From Perilla frutescens (Eukaryota > Streptophyta > Magnoliopsida > Lamiales > Lamiaceae): a stretch of DNA of 64,000 nt. The translations under genes were made by a program, and so were the position numbers. How positions within the stretch are numbered: the first letter of the stretch is position 1; each line of letters opens with the position of its first letter. Of this stretch, positions 11,321-23,689 are shown one piece after another. The DNA is taken from contig BRKX01000014.1 of the NCBI GenBank assembly GCA_026008535.1, positions 5,641,001 to 5,705,000 of the forward strand, read 5' to 3'. The notes beneath the pieces were generated by a model that was not told the DNA's origin, searched no databases, and saw nothing but the letters and a program-made list of their open reading frames with translations.

Positions 11321-12232
11321 GGCCACCCGCATCGGTGCCTTCTCCAAAGGTCACATGAATGAGAGAAAAATAAAATAAAATCAAAAGTCACAAATATTCG
11401 TGACTTGAGGCGGTCCGCCGCCTTGAGGGCAAGGAGATAAAGTGATTCCATGTGGCACCCTTTTATTGGGTGCCACTTTATTTTATAGAGATATATTTAT
11501 AACATAAATATTTTATATAATTATAAAAAATTAAAAAAATAAAATTATATCAAAATTCATAAAAAAAAATTTCTATAAATATAGCCTAATATTGATATGT
11601 TTTTACACATAACTTAAAACTATCTTTTCCTCACATATTTTCTCTGACAAATTTTTAATCTTACATTTCTTCTTCATTCTAAGCTATGGATCCAAACCAC
11701 CCAAATTATTATGATGACTCCCAAAATTTGCCAAACTTTGGATCATACTTTCACCCACAAAATTTTTCAAATTCAGAAAATCAACAAAATTCTCAATATT
11801 ATCAAAATTCTCAATTTTCGCCAAACCTCACTCAATTTAAAATTTCATGTGTCTCATTGTAGTTTATTTAATTATGTTTTCACTCTTGTAATTTTTATTT
11901 TATTGTGAAGTAAATTATGAATTTATAATTGTATGAGTAATTTTTTGATAATTATTAATTAAAAAAAATTCTAATAAATTAATTAATATTTTTTTAAATG
12001 CAAGAGAAAAATATTATTTTAATAATATGTTCTTATTAAAAATTAAAATGATAAATATTTTATGTAGGTTGGAAGAAAATGAAAAAATAATATTTTATTT
12101 GAAGGTTGGGTTAGATGAGGTCACTAATAGGAGTGTAAATAATATAAAGTTGGAGGTTGTGTATGTGGAGTAGAGAAAAATTAATATTTTATTTAAATGT
12201 TGGGTTGGATGAGGTCACCGATGTGGGTAACC
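11321..12232 (+). mobile_element. PIF/Harbinger MITE (internal-deletion derivative)
   Basis: The termini are GGCCACCCGCATCGGTG on the left and CACCGATGTGGGTAACC on the right, an imperfect inverted repeat. TTA lies on each side (11318-11320 and 12233-12235), the TWA-type target of PIF/Harbinger elements. It keeps the start of the ORF1 reading frame (MDPNHPNYYDDSQ from 11686) and then jumps, near 11838, to the 3' region that corresponds to about 14620 of the neighbour. The middle of the element, including the transposase, was therefore lost by deletion. Confidence 0.88.
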
Positions 12233-12613
12233 TTATTTTAAGACCATCCCCAGTGGTGCCCTCACTTGAGGTCATGCACAAAAGACAAAAATAAATAAAT
12301 AAATAAATCAAAAGTCACAATAAATCGTGACTTGAGGCTGCCATCCGCCTTGAGGGCATGGAGAAAAAGTGATGTCATGTGGCACCCTTTCATTGGGTGC
12401 CACTTTAATTTATAGATATATATTTATAACATAAATATTTTATATAATTATAAAAAATTAAAAAAATAAAATTATATCAAAATTCATAAAAAAAATTATC
12501 TATAAATATAGCCTAATATTGATATGTTTTTACACACAACTTAAAACTCTCTTTTCCTCGCACATTTTCTCTCTACAAATTATCAATCCCATATTTCCTT
12601 TTCATCTTAATCT

Positions 12614-13666
12614 ATGGATCCAAACCACCCAAATTATTTTGATGACTCCCAAAATTTGCCAAACTTTGGATCATACTTTCACCCTCAAAATATTTCAAAT
12701 TCAGAAAATCAACAAAATTCTCAATATTATCAAAATTCTCAATTTTCGCCAAACCTCACTCAAATTCCTACTTCTGAAGAATTTCCCACGATACAAAATA
12801 TTTCTCGCAATTTGTTTGGAAATGTTCCACACCCAAATCGAAATCAGAAAGGAGGAAAAAATGTAAGTTGGTGCGTGAAAGAAGATGTAACCCTTATGTC
12901 AGCTTGGATCTATTTAAGCGAAGATAGTGTGCGTGGAAAAGGTCAAAAGGGGAAGACGATGTGGTCGAATGTGTATGCGGAGTATCACAAAAGTCAAGCA
13001 GATAACCCAAGAAATATCGAATCAATGAAATATCGTTTCAAACGACTTAGTCAAAATGCAGGCAAGTGGGTTGCTGCTCTAGAGGAAGCAAATCGGAGGA
13101 AAAGAAGTGGAATGAGCCAGAAGGATATCGAGATGGAAGCTCATACAATTTATGAAGCAGATGGCAGTAAATTTTAAGACTTGGTTGTTTATAATGATGT
13201 TATGAGTAAACATTCAAGGTGGGCTGCATCCTCTCATTATGATGCAACACGGCTCCGCCCAGATAGCGAAATGGGAGATGATGAAGAAAGTGGTGGCAGT
13301 ACCAAAAGATCAAGGACTTCTGAAGATGGGGAGTATCATATTCCTTCGAATCCAGAAACTCCAACTAATGAAGGTTCGACTATGTCTCGTCCCATGGGAA
13401 GATATAAGTCAAAAAAGAAAAGAAAAAGTAAGGCAACACAAGCTGGATCTGAAGTTGCTGCAGAACTTCGTGCCTTGAGGTTGACCAGAGAAAGTGAAAA
13501 TGAGTTATTTGCTAAGAAACTTGAATTGGAGAGCCAAAAGCTCCAAATGAATCACTTGAAGATGGAGAAAAGAATGTTGAATACTTTGTTGGCGAGAGAT
13601 CATTTATCTCCAGAAGATGAAGAGACAAAACGTCGACTACTTGCCCTTGTGTTTGGGCAAAATTAA
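12614..13666 (+). pseudogene. Harbinger ORF1, Myb/SANT-like DNA-binding protein with one premature stop
   Basis: The frame runs from ATG 12614 to 13663 and is broken only by TAA at 13175-13177. The N-terminus is Asn/Gln/Pro-rich (MDPNHPNYFDD). A trihelix, Myb/SANT-like domain follows (about residues 84-170) with conserved Trp in SWCVKEDV, TLMSAWIYLS and MWSNVY. After the stop come an Asp/Glu/Ser linker, a basic nuclear-localisation-like KSKKKRKSK, and a C-terminal coiled coil rich in Leu/Glu. In PIF/Harbinger elements ORF1 helps the transposase bind DNA and enter the nucleus. The single stop, in the middle of a conserved KF-x-DL stretch, makes this copy non-functional as one protein. Confidence 0.85.
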
Positions 13667-13973
13667 ATTAATGTAATTGTAATTGTGAGATGTGTGTTAG
13701 TAATTATGCTATGTGTGTGTTAGTAATTATGAAATGTGTGTGTTTGTAATTGTGAGATGTCTTTTCCTCACTCTATAAATAATTAATGTATTTTATTCAT
13801 ATCTATTTCTCTTATTCTTTTCGTACAAACCTGCATGCATAAGTCTCAATCATGCATTGGATTCTTTATGCCTTGTCAATTTCTTTTTGTACAAACCTCA
13901 TGCATCTCAATCATGCATTGGATTCTTATACTCTCATTTCAATTTATATGCAAGAGTAAAGTTAAGTATATCA

Positions 13974-14171
13974 CATGCATTAGATTCCACTTTATATCAA
14001 ATTGATTTCTTGATAAATGACATGCTTTTGTCGGCCATTTCATGCATTGGATTCCACTTTATATCAAATTGATTTCTTGATAAATCACATGCTTTTGTCG
14101 GTCATTTCATGCATTGGATTCCACTTTATATCAAATTGTTCGCTCAACAATTATTAATGTTCGCTCATTTC
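13974..14171. repeat. 67-bp tandem repeats between Harbinger ORF1 and the transposase remnant
   Basis: Three units start with catgcattggattccac at 13974, 14041 and 14108. A partial fourth starts at 14172. Spacing is 67, 67 and 64. The array stands where the first two thirds of the transposase gene should be. Confidence 0.85.
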
Positions 14172-14187
14172 ATGCATTGGATCTCCT

Positions 14188-14589
14188 ATGACTCGAAAGC
14201 ATAAGTTGTTCGCTCAACACCAAGAGGCTGCTAGAAAAGATGTAGAGCGGGCCTTTGGAGTTCTACAAGCTCGTTTTGCATTTATTCGATGCCCATGTCT
14301 TGTTTGGGACAAGGTTTTGATGGGAAAAATTATGATGGCTTGTATCATCATACACAATATGATTGTGGAGGATGAACGAGACACATACCAAAACTATTAT
14401 GATCCCATAGAGTTTTTGACAGATGTGTCTTCAAGAGGAGATGCCGAACCTTTCCACTACTCTACTGAACGCATCGCAAGTTTATCGGCTTATATGACTA
14501 ATAGGGATCAACTTCACAACAGAGAGGCTCATAGAGCTCTTAACAAGGATTTGATCGAGCACATATGGGAAAAATTTCGCACTAATTAA
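14188..14589 (+). pseudogene. Harbinger transposase, C-terminal fragment (DDE_Tnp_4)
   Basis: The 133-residue open frame starts in TRKHKLFAQHQEAARKDVE and continues with RAFGVLQARF, MMACIIIHNMIVEDE and HNREAHRALNKDLIEHIW. These are the conserved last third of PIF transposases, and the Glu in the KDVERAFG motif is the third catalytic residue. The two catalytic Asp residues and the helix-turn-helix are missing because the 5' part is deleted and replaced by a tandem array. It cannot catalyse transposition alone, and movement would need a transposase in trans. Confidence 0.9.
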
Positions 14590-15045
14590 ATATGTAATTT
14601 ACGTTTTATGCACTCGTAATTTAAAATTTCTCGTGTCTCATTGTAGTTTATTTAATTATGTTTTCACTCTTGTAATTTTTATTTTGTTGTGAAGCAAATT
14701 ATGAATTTATAATTGTATGGGTAATTTTTTGATAATCATGCAATTAAAAATAATTAATATTTTTTAAATGCAAGAGAAAAATATTATTTTAATAACATGT
14801 TCTTATTAAAAAATAAAATGATAAATATTTTATGTAGGTTGGAAGAAAATGAAAAAATAATATTTTATTTGAAGGTTGGGTTGGATGAGGTCACTGATGG
14901 GAGTATAAATAATATAAAGTTGGAGGTTGTGGATGTGGAGGAGATAGAAATTAATATTTTATTTAAAGGTTGGGTTGGAGGAGGTCACTGATGTGGGTAG
15001 TCTAACAAGTTGCTTTAATGCTGCCAAGTATAAATACATTTGGTG

Positions 15046-15429
15046 GGCCACCCGCACTTTACCTTTTCCCGAGTCTCTTTTTCTTTCTCATTCCTTTTTT
15101 TATTTCCCCTTTTCTTGCCTTCATTTTATTTAATACAACTTTTTACAAGTTATATTTCAATTATAAAATTTATTTTTAAATAAATTAATATATAAATAAA
15201 TTTATTAAAAATTAATTTTATTATTATAATTATTAATGTAATTATATAATGAAAATTATAAATAAATTAAAAGATATAAATAAAATGAGTGATATAAAAG
15301 TGGGACTCCCAAAAATAACAATTGTACCTGAACGCATTTGGAATGCTTGTGTGATAATTTGGTGAATTTGATAACTTTGATATGATAACAATTTGTACCT
15401 AAAAGATGTTACCTTCACTGGAGATGGCC
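15046..15429. mobile_element. Possible Harbinger-like MITE
   Basis: The left edge GGCCACCCGCA and the right edge TCCAGTGA-like/GATGGCC are similar to the termini of the two neighbouring Harbinger elements. No duplicated TWA target site is visible, so the borders are tentative. The interior is AT-rich and non-coding. Confidence 0.4.
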
Positions 15430-16360
15430 TAGTAAGTGCGTGATAGAGAACCTGCCAATCCAAAGGATACATTATAGAAAAATAACATTTAATTAAGTTT
15501 CTAATTTTTATTTTATTTTTAATTATGACATGGCAATATGGCATTATAAAAATTCACATCATATTTTTTATTGTCCACGTATGCCAATCTGTTGTTGGTT
15601 TTTTTATAAGCTCACGCCTGACCTTTTTAACAAAACATGCTAGGCTTGGGACCTTATAAAAGTCTATTTGAGCCTACTTGAAATTATTTTTATTTTTTAT
15701 TCAACTAATATCAATAATAACAAGAGTAACATATTTAATAAAAGACACATAAATTATATATAAAGTCAAAATTAACCCAAAACATAAATGATAATAAAAA
15801 ATATTTCATATTTTAAATAATAAATATATAATAACTTATATTATATTATGTCATATTATATTATATAAATAGGCCGATCTATTAAGCTTATTGGATTTTT
15901 TTGAAAATCTAAGACTAGACCTATTTATCAATGTAGGCTTCTAAAAAGGCATGAGTTTGACCTTTTTATTATATAAATTTGATAAAAATTTACAAACGAT
16001 ATATCAAAATGTAAATATTTAAAGCTAATGATATTTATTTTTATTTAAAAGTTCAAAGGTGGGTATTATATTTGATATTACACCCTTAAATATATTAACA
16101 AAAAAGAGCTTTGTGAATTGTGACAGTCGAAGATAGAACTCGGAACCACGGACTCCAGGTGTTTGTATCTCTATTTCTGAGTTCTCAGTTGCTGTTCTCA
16201 CCCTTTCCTTGAACCCGAACCGAGAGCAGCAACAACAAAAAACAAAAAAGGTTATAACTTTTCATGTTATTTGCTGATTCTTCTTGTAATGATAAGTTTG
16301 AAGGGCTTGCAATTTGTTTTTCGTTTTTGTTTTTTAATTCTCTTTTGATGTTCAGAGAAA
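15430..16360. other. Intergenic sequence and probable 5' leader of the next gene
   Basis: At 15600-15660 and 15870-15970 there are short opposed segments rich in aggcttg and gacctttt that may be a decayed hAT MITE, too degraded to delimit. The 200 bases before 16361 are less AT-rich and likely contain the start of transcription of the downstream gene. Confidence 0.4.
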
Positions 16361-19300
16361 ATGGAAGGGACATCAAATGGAGAAGAACCCAGTTCGTGGG
16401 AAGAGCTTTACAACTTCAATTTGATGCCTACGGAGATTTTCTTGAAGTTCAGGAAAGAGATTCAGGGATTTCGTGTTGGCGTAAATCTAGAGGTATTTAT
16501 TTACTCCAGTTTCACATGCTTGTGTTCATTATATTGTTTATAGCTTATTGCTTGATGCTAAAACTTACTAGTTTGTATAATGTATTACTGGTTCTCGCGT
16601 TTCGGTATGACTAGTGACAATTTTGATTGTCACACCAAATTCATGGGACACTGAATGTTAGTGACTTTATTGTTTTAGTGAGTAATATCCATTCATGAAT
16701 GTAATTACTGTGAATTTAGTTTGTAGATTCTTGGGGAGTTTTGTAGTTGGATTAATAAGAAAAGCATTTTGCTTGTCTATATTCTGTTTGTTGATTCCAT
16801 GGAGAGAGGTGTTCATTCCACTTAATAGATATACTACTTTTTGGTCTTCAGGGTCTGTCTGTTGTATTGTTGTATGAAGAATTTTGGTAACTGACAACAA
16901 TTGTACAAACTAAACGCACCAAAATGCTCTGTTTTAGCCTTTAGGTATAGATCCGTTCGGCCAGATGTAGATGGTTTTATTGATAAATCCTCAGGATGCA
17001 TAAGGCTATTGCAGGAAATTATACTCTTACCACACCTATATAAATTTCAAGAAAAATATTCACCCAAATTTAGAAAGCAAATTTGCAGAAAACATGGAGA
17101 TAGGAAAGATTATCGTATATGTAATTGTCTAATCAGCTTTCAGAAATAAAGTTCGGTAAAACCCTACTAAAGCTCATTCCCATTATTCATTAACAAAATT
17201 TCCTACTCTTAATGCACTAGAAATATGGAATATACTTATTTGATTATAAATGCAAGTTGTGTGATTAAATGCGTCCAAGTTTTTATTTGACTAATATCTT
17301 CTGTCAAATTTTCTTTTTTTTTTCTCTTAGACAAGGTCACACTAATGTGGCTTATCCCTTAAGATGAAGTTGGTTTTAAAATATTAAGTTGATCGGTAAC
17401 AGTTCCATATCTCTCTTGATCTTTGTTATTTCCCATTTTCCCCCAATAAATATTTCTTAGTAGATAAACCAACATTTATGTCATAGGAAGACAAATATGT
17501 ATAATCTTTCATCTTCCAATTATATATAATTGTACAAAATAGCAATGTCGGGTTAATTCCATGTGGGGTCACTGGTCACTAAACTTTGCCTCTTTTTTCA
17601 AATAGGATACTGAACCTTAATTTCTATAATAAATGTTTACTACCTTTCATTCGTATCAATTTAGAGTTGGACTTATATTTATATCAAAGTGGGTACTGAA
17701 CTTATAATTTGTATCGTGTCTTTATCATTTTGACACGAAACACAACCACTAATTATACACAATTTGATGGCCTCAGTGGAAGTTAGAGTTCCAGGTGGAC
17801 AGCTACATCTCTTTTTGATTCAGCATAAGGCTAAGATCCTTTTGTCACGTCATTTCTAACTCCAAAGCTAGCCCAATTTCATGCAAGTATTATGGTTTAG
17901 TGACTGTTTATTCAATTAACCCCGGCAATGTCATTATTATGGCTTCGTTGATTCCTTATATTATAGTTGAGATTTTTTTTTCATAATATTAAGTTGGCCC
18001 ATTTTTAGGATCTAATGGAGTAACTGTAAGGAGTCTTCTAAACCACATGATGTCAATGCTTGAAATAAACATCGTAATGTTCTAAGATTCCATGCAAATA
18101 GAGCAACACAAGTTTACCTCTTAGTAGCCTATGCAACTATGGCACTGCAAAAGGAAAATAGCCAACTGCCGTTTGAGTTCAGATTTTTTTGCATAACATG
18201 TGAATTTGCATCGCTGTGATTTAGATATAAGTGAATTACACTTATAATGGAAATCATATTAGTAGACCTCATTACCTCAATTATCTTTGTACTCTAACTC
18301 ATTCCAATGGTCTTCACCATAGTTGTTTGTAAATCTTCTAATGCTAATAGAATAAGCACTCTAGGTCTTATGTAAATCACCACAATAGATAATGCTGAAA
18401 GTAAGTTTTGCATTTTCGTTATGATCTACATTTTCCATCTTTATTAGGAACTAAGTTCACATCCAGGTCAATTCAATTTTTACTTACTGTGTAATCAAAA
18501 TAATTGAACTTTCTAATGCATTATCAATGCAATGAGATGAATACAAAAAATTACCCCAAAAATTACATCAACTGGACATCAACTACTTGCTTTGAATAAT
18601 AAACTATGAAGGCCCTTGAGGAGTTATGGGATAGGAAGTTGCTTGGTGGATCTCAATCACAATGACCATAGAAATGTCTACGTATTTTACTTGGTCAGAT
18701 ATTGGACCATTGCATTTTAGATAGTTTTGATTAATTCATTAAATAGTAAAAAAAAAAAACCCCTCCATTATCGTAAAATTCATAAAAAAATATCATTCCC
18801 ACCAAATGTAACTGCAGTCCGCGCGTGACCAATTTTAACCTTTTCTTAAATATAAATATATGCTTTAGTTTGTTTGCAAATGATAATGTTTGTTCAAACT
18901 ACTACTTTTTTGCTATTGTGAGAATTCACTAAAGTTTTGTAGTATTTCTTTCAAATTTTATTTCTTATATATTTATATTAGCAAAGTTATCGTTTTTAAT
19001 TTTCAATTTGCTCATAAGCTCAAATGAAAAAAATCTGAAAGGTTATAACAGGAAAATAATATTAAACCTAACAGTGTTAGATTGTTACAGTGTTTGAGGA
19101 GAGTGATGAATTACAATAACTAATGCTTTTTTTTTTTTACTATTTATTAAATGTGGGGTTGGGGGTTTTGTATTGTCAGGAAAATACCAGGGGTATATGC
19201 ATTTCCCCCCTTTTTTTCCTTTTTTTTTTTTTCTGTTTCTTATCAGAATTAAAAATGAAAATAACAGAGAGAAGAAACCTATTTTTTATGTTTACCTTTG

Positions 19301-22207
19301 TTTGGGCCTCATTAGTACATTCTGGGATAGAACCAAAAATTGGTAAGTCATCAATGAACATTGTTTGTGTACTCTATATTCATGAGTAACGAAGTACATA
19401 CGACATCTTTTTACCTTGTTACTATTAAAGCCAAAACTTTTAAATGCCTGTTCTTCAAGTTGATGATTATGTACATTTCTACCTAAGTTTCCAGTTCTAA
19501 TACATTTAATAGTAACAGGAGAGACTGTCTCAAAATAGTCAAAGATCATTTCTTCCTTTGACTCGTATTTATCAATTTTACCATTGGCAGCTAGCTTCTT
19601 CCTCAGACTGAGCAAGCAATATTCTTAATGTACTCTTATTGTTGGCACTTGGCAGGAAGAACTACTATGGTCCATGTTTTATTATCATGCATCAACTGAT
19701 ACAGCATAATGTTTTGGATCCTCTTCTAACATGTACTTTAAGATGCTAGAATCTAAGCTGTCCTGCATCCTGTGTCTTATTTTGCTTGACTCAACACGTA
19801 TATTTTCTTTCATCCTTGACTAAATTCTGTCATTTATGGAAGAGCTAGCATGTATTATCCGTTTTGTGATTCAAATGGTATTTTAAACCTGTTTTCACCA
19901 AGTTATAGATGGACATAAGATTGTACCTCATTTAGCGAACGAGACACATTTTTAAGCATAAAGTGTTTATTTCAGAAGTATGAGAAAGAATAACAGTTCC
20001 TTTGCCCAAGATTTGCACACGAAGACAATTCTATCTTCATTTCCTTTCCATATATCTCTAACTAACTTCTAGGTATGATAAGACCTTTTTCCCACAAGGC
20101 CACAACCAAAACTACCAAATTTGTTTTCCATCCTTCTTGCTCCTTTATTATTCCTTCATTATTTCTTATGCCACTTGCAATGGCTATTTTGCACACAGTG
20201 CAAGGCTCCCATCTTCTTCGCATTTCTATTTTCTTCCTGTATCATGGGATGCTTTCTTCAGCTGGGCTTTCCCCCTTTTTTTTCAAGCTCCCTGAAAGTT
20301 TCTTTCCTCCAGTAATTTGCACCTTTACTATTTGAACTATCCCAAATTTCCAATTAAGACTTTCAAAAGTCCATGACATGAAATATATATTTTCTTACGT
20401 TTCAACTTTTTTGGTAATCTCTTGGTTTAAAAGTATCAACATATTCAATCGTAGTGGCGTTGGTCCCATTGATTTGATCAGTGACAGGTTTGCTGTCTTC
20501 CATTTTGCATTTTGCATGTTCATTCACCAAACACGGTTTCATGAGCATATTGACTAATATACCTTTTTCTCTTTTAGTGTATTATGTTATAAATTATGTG
20601 GATATAAAAGACGTGGATATGCTGTTGGGGGCTTGGGGTGTTGTTCATGGACTGAAGCATTTTAAAGCAGCAGATAAAGTCATCACCCGTTTCTTAATTT
20701 AGCTTCTTGAAGTTTCCGTAGTATGACACCTTCACAGTTTTCAATTGGCATTCCATCTCCTGTTCCATCATTTTTGTAATTTATTCTGTTCGACCTCTCG
20801 GCTTCTCCCATTATTCTACATTATGCAGTTGGGATTTCACCAAACAGAATCAACTGCAGAAGATAGTTTGATGTACTGTGGGTAGCTTGGAGAGTTTATG
20901 GGTAATACGGAAAAGGAGAACTTTACTGAAAAAGACAAAATTGTACAGACTAGGCACACCTTTAAATATATCATTTTCAGAATATAGATTTGATACAGTT
21001 GACGTGATTCATGGGAAGTTAGCCTCCAGGATACAAGGTCTATTTCATGATAGTTCTATGGGTACATTCCATAGAGTCTTGAAAACAGAATTCAGCTAAG
21101 TTTGGAAAGTAAATTGAAGATAAAAAGAATGCAGCTGAACTTTCAATTTCTTATAGATTGGAAGAAAGCTTTTATAGGCTCCTTTCCTTCTAGACATTAA
21201 TAACTGATCATAAACTTCAATACCGAAGCAGTGTTGAACAAATTCAAATGACTAATGTATGTAGTAGAAGCGCAACCATCTATTAAGGACAATGGCGTGC
21301 TGGAACTTTGTATTATTATGTAAATGTAAATATGATCCATATACAGCATATCATTCATGTGGATGATGATAGATGCATATGTCTAGTATTGCCTTTGGAT
21401 AATGCTGTGTTCTGGTTTTCCGACATCTACTTTATATTCCACATGAAGAAATGATATATTAGTTTATTTCGATACAGTCTGAGTTCCAGATTCTTTGCTG
21501 TTCATGTAGTTGTACAATGCTCCCCTGAACGACTACCATGCAAAACTGGTTTTGAAACCTTTAGCATACGAGCGGAAATGGAAGTTAATATATGAGCCTT
21601 TATACCAGGATGTGCAGCTTGTTTCCAAAAAAATTCCTATAACAAAGTTCCTTAACCTTCAGGTTTGATGATGTCTTTCTCCTAATGCAAACTTTAGCTA
21701 TATAATGTGACTATTACACTTAATTAAGTGTATAAAATAGTGCAGGTAGGAGTAGGCCATAGCTTTCAGTTGCATTCAACAGGTTGGAAATGGAAGCTGA
21801 CAACATCTTTGGGTGGAGATGGTATATCCAGGATTCGAAATAAAACATCCCTTGGTTTATGTCCTGGGGTGGATTTCCGGTTTGGCTGGAGGGCTGATTA
21901 TATTCTTCCTGAAATTACTGGGTAAGTTATTTTGTCCTGGTTTGTGGTCATTGATAGAATATATTTACTTGATTAAAATCCTTCAATGTGATTCTGAATT
22001 ACGACTTGCAGTACGTTTCTATACCAGAATTCCTTTATTCTATTGTTTTGAATTGATATCCAGAGTTTTTACTTAGTGCACTTCAAAATAATTACATTTT
22101 ACAGGGGTGTCGGCTCTGATGAACCATTGTTTAACATGAATTCCGGTCGGTTACAAGCATCACTTGACAGAGTTGAGGCCATTTTTACGCATACTGATGA
22201 AGAATGA
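16361..22207 (+). CDS. Conserved plant protein of unknown function (recalled as the DUF7781 family, not verified)
   Basis: Four exons with GT-AG introns: 16361-16492, 21510-21662, 21746-21921 and 22105-22207. They join in frame into 187 codons plus TGA, and all phases agree. The protein starts MEGTSNGEEPSSWEELYNFN, then FLKFRKEIQGFRVGVNLE in exon 1; LVLKPLAYERKWKLIYEPL in exon 2; GVGHSFQLHSTGWKWKLT, then a Gly-rich SRIRNK and DFRFGWRADYILPE in exon 3; and LFNMNSGRLQASLDRVEAI in exon 4. No signal peptide or membrane helix is seen. The alternating aromatic/charged pattern suggests beta-rich structure. The strong coding character and matching splice sites argue for a live gene, but the role is unknown. 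Intron 1 is 5,017 bp and holds a MITE at 17550-17924. A donor-like gtacgtt just after the stop leaves room for a spliced 3' UTR. Confidence 0.85.
17550..17924. mobile_element. TIR MITE in intron 1 of the unknown-function gene
   Basis: The element starts GGGTTAATT and ends AATTAACCCCG. Inside both ends lies the inverted word GTCACTAAAC. The 8-bp repeat GCAATGTC flanks it (17542-17549 and 17925-17932). An 8-bp duplication points to hAT, but a 9-bp Mutator reading cannot be excluded because one more base partly matches. Confidence 0.8.
17925..21509 (+). other. Remainder of intron 1
   Basis: Non-coding, AT-rich sequence with poly-T runs (19200-19240) and no clear transposon ends. It has scattered short open frames in both strands without domains. 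Confidence 0.5.
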
Positions 22208-22583
22208 CTGGATTTGGTACGTTATGTTCTACTTTGACTCTCTTAAAAAGTTCCAAGACACCAAATATATCTAAACTCAGCATATGCTAGGAGCGAAACT
22301 ACTAATATGCTTAGTTTTTTTGTGAAAGCTCAAATGCAAACATATGTACAGAGTCCAATGGTGTTTGCCTACTCTGCTGCAAAGCAAGATTAGTCTTTTC
22401 GTGTTCATCAACTCCTCCACATGGATTGTAGTGCTGCTGCTGCTTTAGTTATTGAATATCAAGTAGTTTCTATGTATTAATCATCACAACAGTTATCCAT
22501 GCGAATACATTTTATTAAAAGATCCACTCTAGTATATGCTCCACAATGGAACTCATTCTACAAAGTGCTGTGATTCTTATAGG

Positions 22584-23245
22584 CATGGTTTAAAAAGGCT
22601 GTTTTGAGGCGCTCCTCAGAGTGAGGCGCCCAGAAAAAGCCTCAGAGGCGCCGCCTCGCCATCTGCTGTTGAGGCTTAAGCCTCGGTAGGTCTGAGGCGG
22701 TCGAGGCGGTTCTGAGGCTTAAGCCTCATGTGCTGGGTTGTTTTTGGACACTTTTTAGGGTTTTTATGTGGGCTTTTGAATGGGCTTTTGTTGGGCTTTG
22801 TTTAATTAATGAAATAGATAAAAATAACATTTAAAATAAAGTAATAAACATAAAAATAAATAGATTCAGATGCCCTAATTCAACGGCCACTCTCCCGCGC
22901 GACACTTCTTCTCCCGCGCGCTCTTGCTCTCTTCTCTTTCATAGACGACGCCAACCACACCAGATCAGTGAGAGTGACCATGGAGATGGACCAAATTATG
23001 ATGATTTTGATTATTGAGAATTATATAATCTTTGATGATTTAAGTTGGACTTAGAAGTTAGAACTTGGACTATGAATTTGTTCTTTTGCTTTGTTTTATG
23101 ATTATGTTATTATGGGATTAATGACTTATCATGTGACTTATTATGGATCATTTGATTGATGTTATGCCATTTCTATGTTATTTTAGGACTTCATTATTGA
23201 ATATTTGAATTGTGTGTTGATTGATGTGAATTTGATTAGTTAAAT

Positions 23246-23288
<43 letters not shown>

Positions 23289-23396
23289 TTTTTCCTTCTT
23301 GTATTGAGGCTTACGCCTCGGTCCGCCTCGAGGCGTACGCCTCGTGAGGCTACGGGGTAAACGCCTCGAGGCTTGAAACCGCCTTTTAAAACCTTG
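22584..23396. mobile_element. hAT-type non-autonomous element
   Basis: The perfect 8-bp target duplication CTTATAGG lies at 22576-22583 and 23397-23404. The termini CATGGTTTAAAAAGGC and GCCTTTTAAAACCTTG are inverted repeats. Subterminal regions are packed with GAGGCG and AGGCTTAAGCCTC-type words, the usual hAT binding-site clusters. The 813-bp interior has a (AT)n run and no transposase. Confidence 0.9.
23249..23282. repeat. (AT)n microsatellite in the hAT element
   Basis: Uninterrupted alternating TA of about 34 bases. Confidence 0.9.
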
Positions 23397-23689
23397 CTTA
23401 TAGGTACTTATGCAAATCGGAAAATCTAGTATCTTATCAAATGAAATGCAAGCACGATAGATACTGTGGATTCACAACTCACAAAGTTTATTAGGAGTCG
23501 AGCACGTGTGCTCAATCTTGTCTGCAAACTTTTGATCTCTTTGGACTAGTTGATTATGAGATTTCGGACTTATTGCAGTTCCCAAACAAAAAAATAAGCA
23601 TGGCATTGCCAGATGAATATCCAACTCTATAAACTCTTCAAGTTTGTCTGAGCTTATCCATAGAATACCTCATTGTCACATCAACACGA

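Larger units (their letters stand above)
12242..15002 (+). mobile_element. PIF/Harbinger transposon, non-autonomous long copy
   Basis: Inverted termini GACCATCCCCAGTGGTG and CACTGATGTGGGTAGTC, with TAA duplicated on each side (12239-12241 and 15003-15005). The 2,761-bp interior has ORF1 (12614-13666), a 67-bp tandem array and a 3' fragment of the transposase gene (14188-14589), in the usual order. It belongs to the same family as 11321-12232 and starts nine bases after that element ends. Confidence 0.9.

Noticed and set aside
13239..13478. Second plus-strand frame in the Harbinger ORF1
   Set aside because: Overlapping shadow frame with no conserved motif.
19123..19389. 88-residue frame in intron 1
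   Set aside because: Poly-T derived Phe runs, with no domain or splice context.
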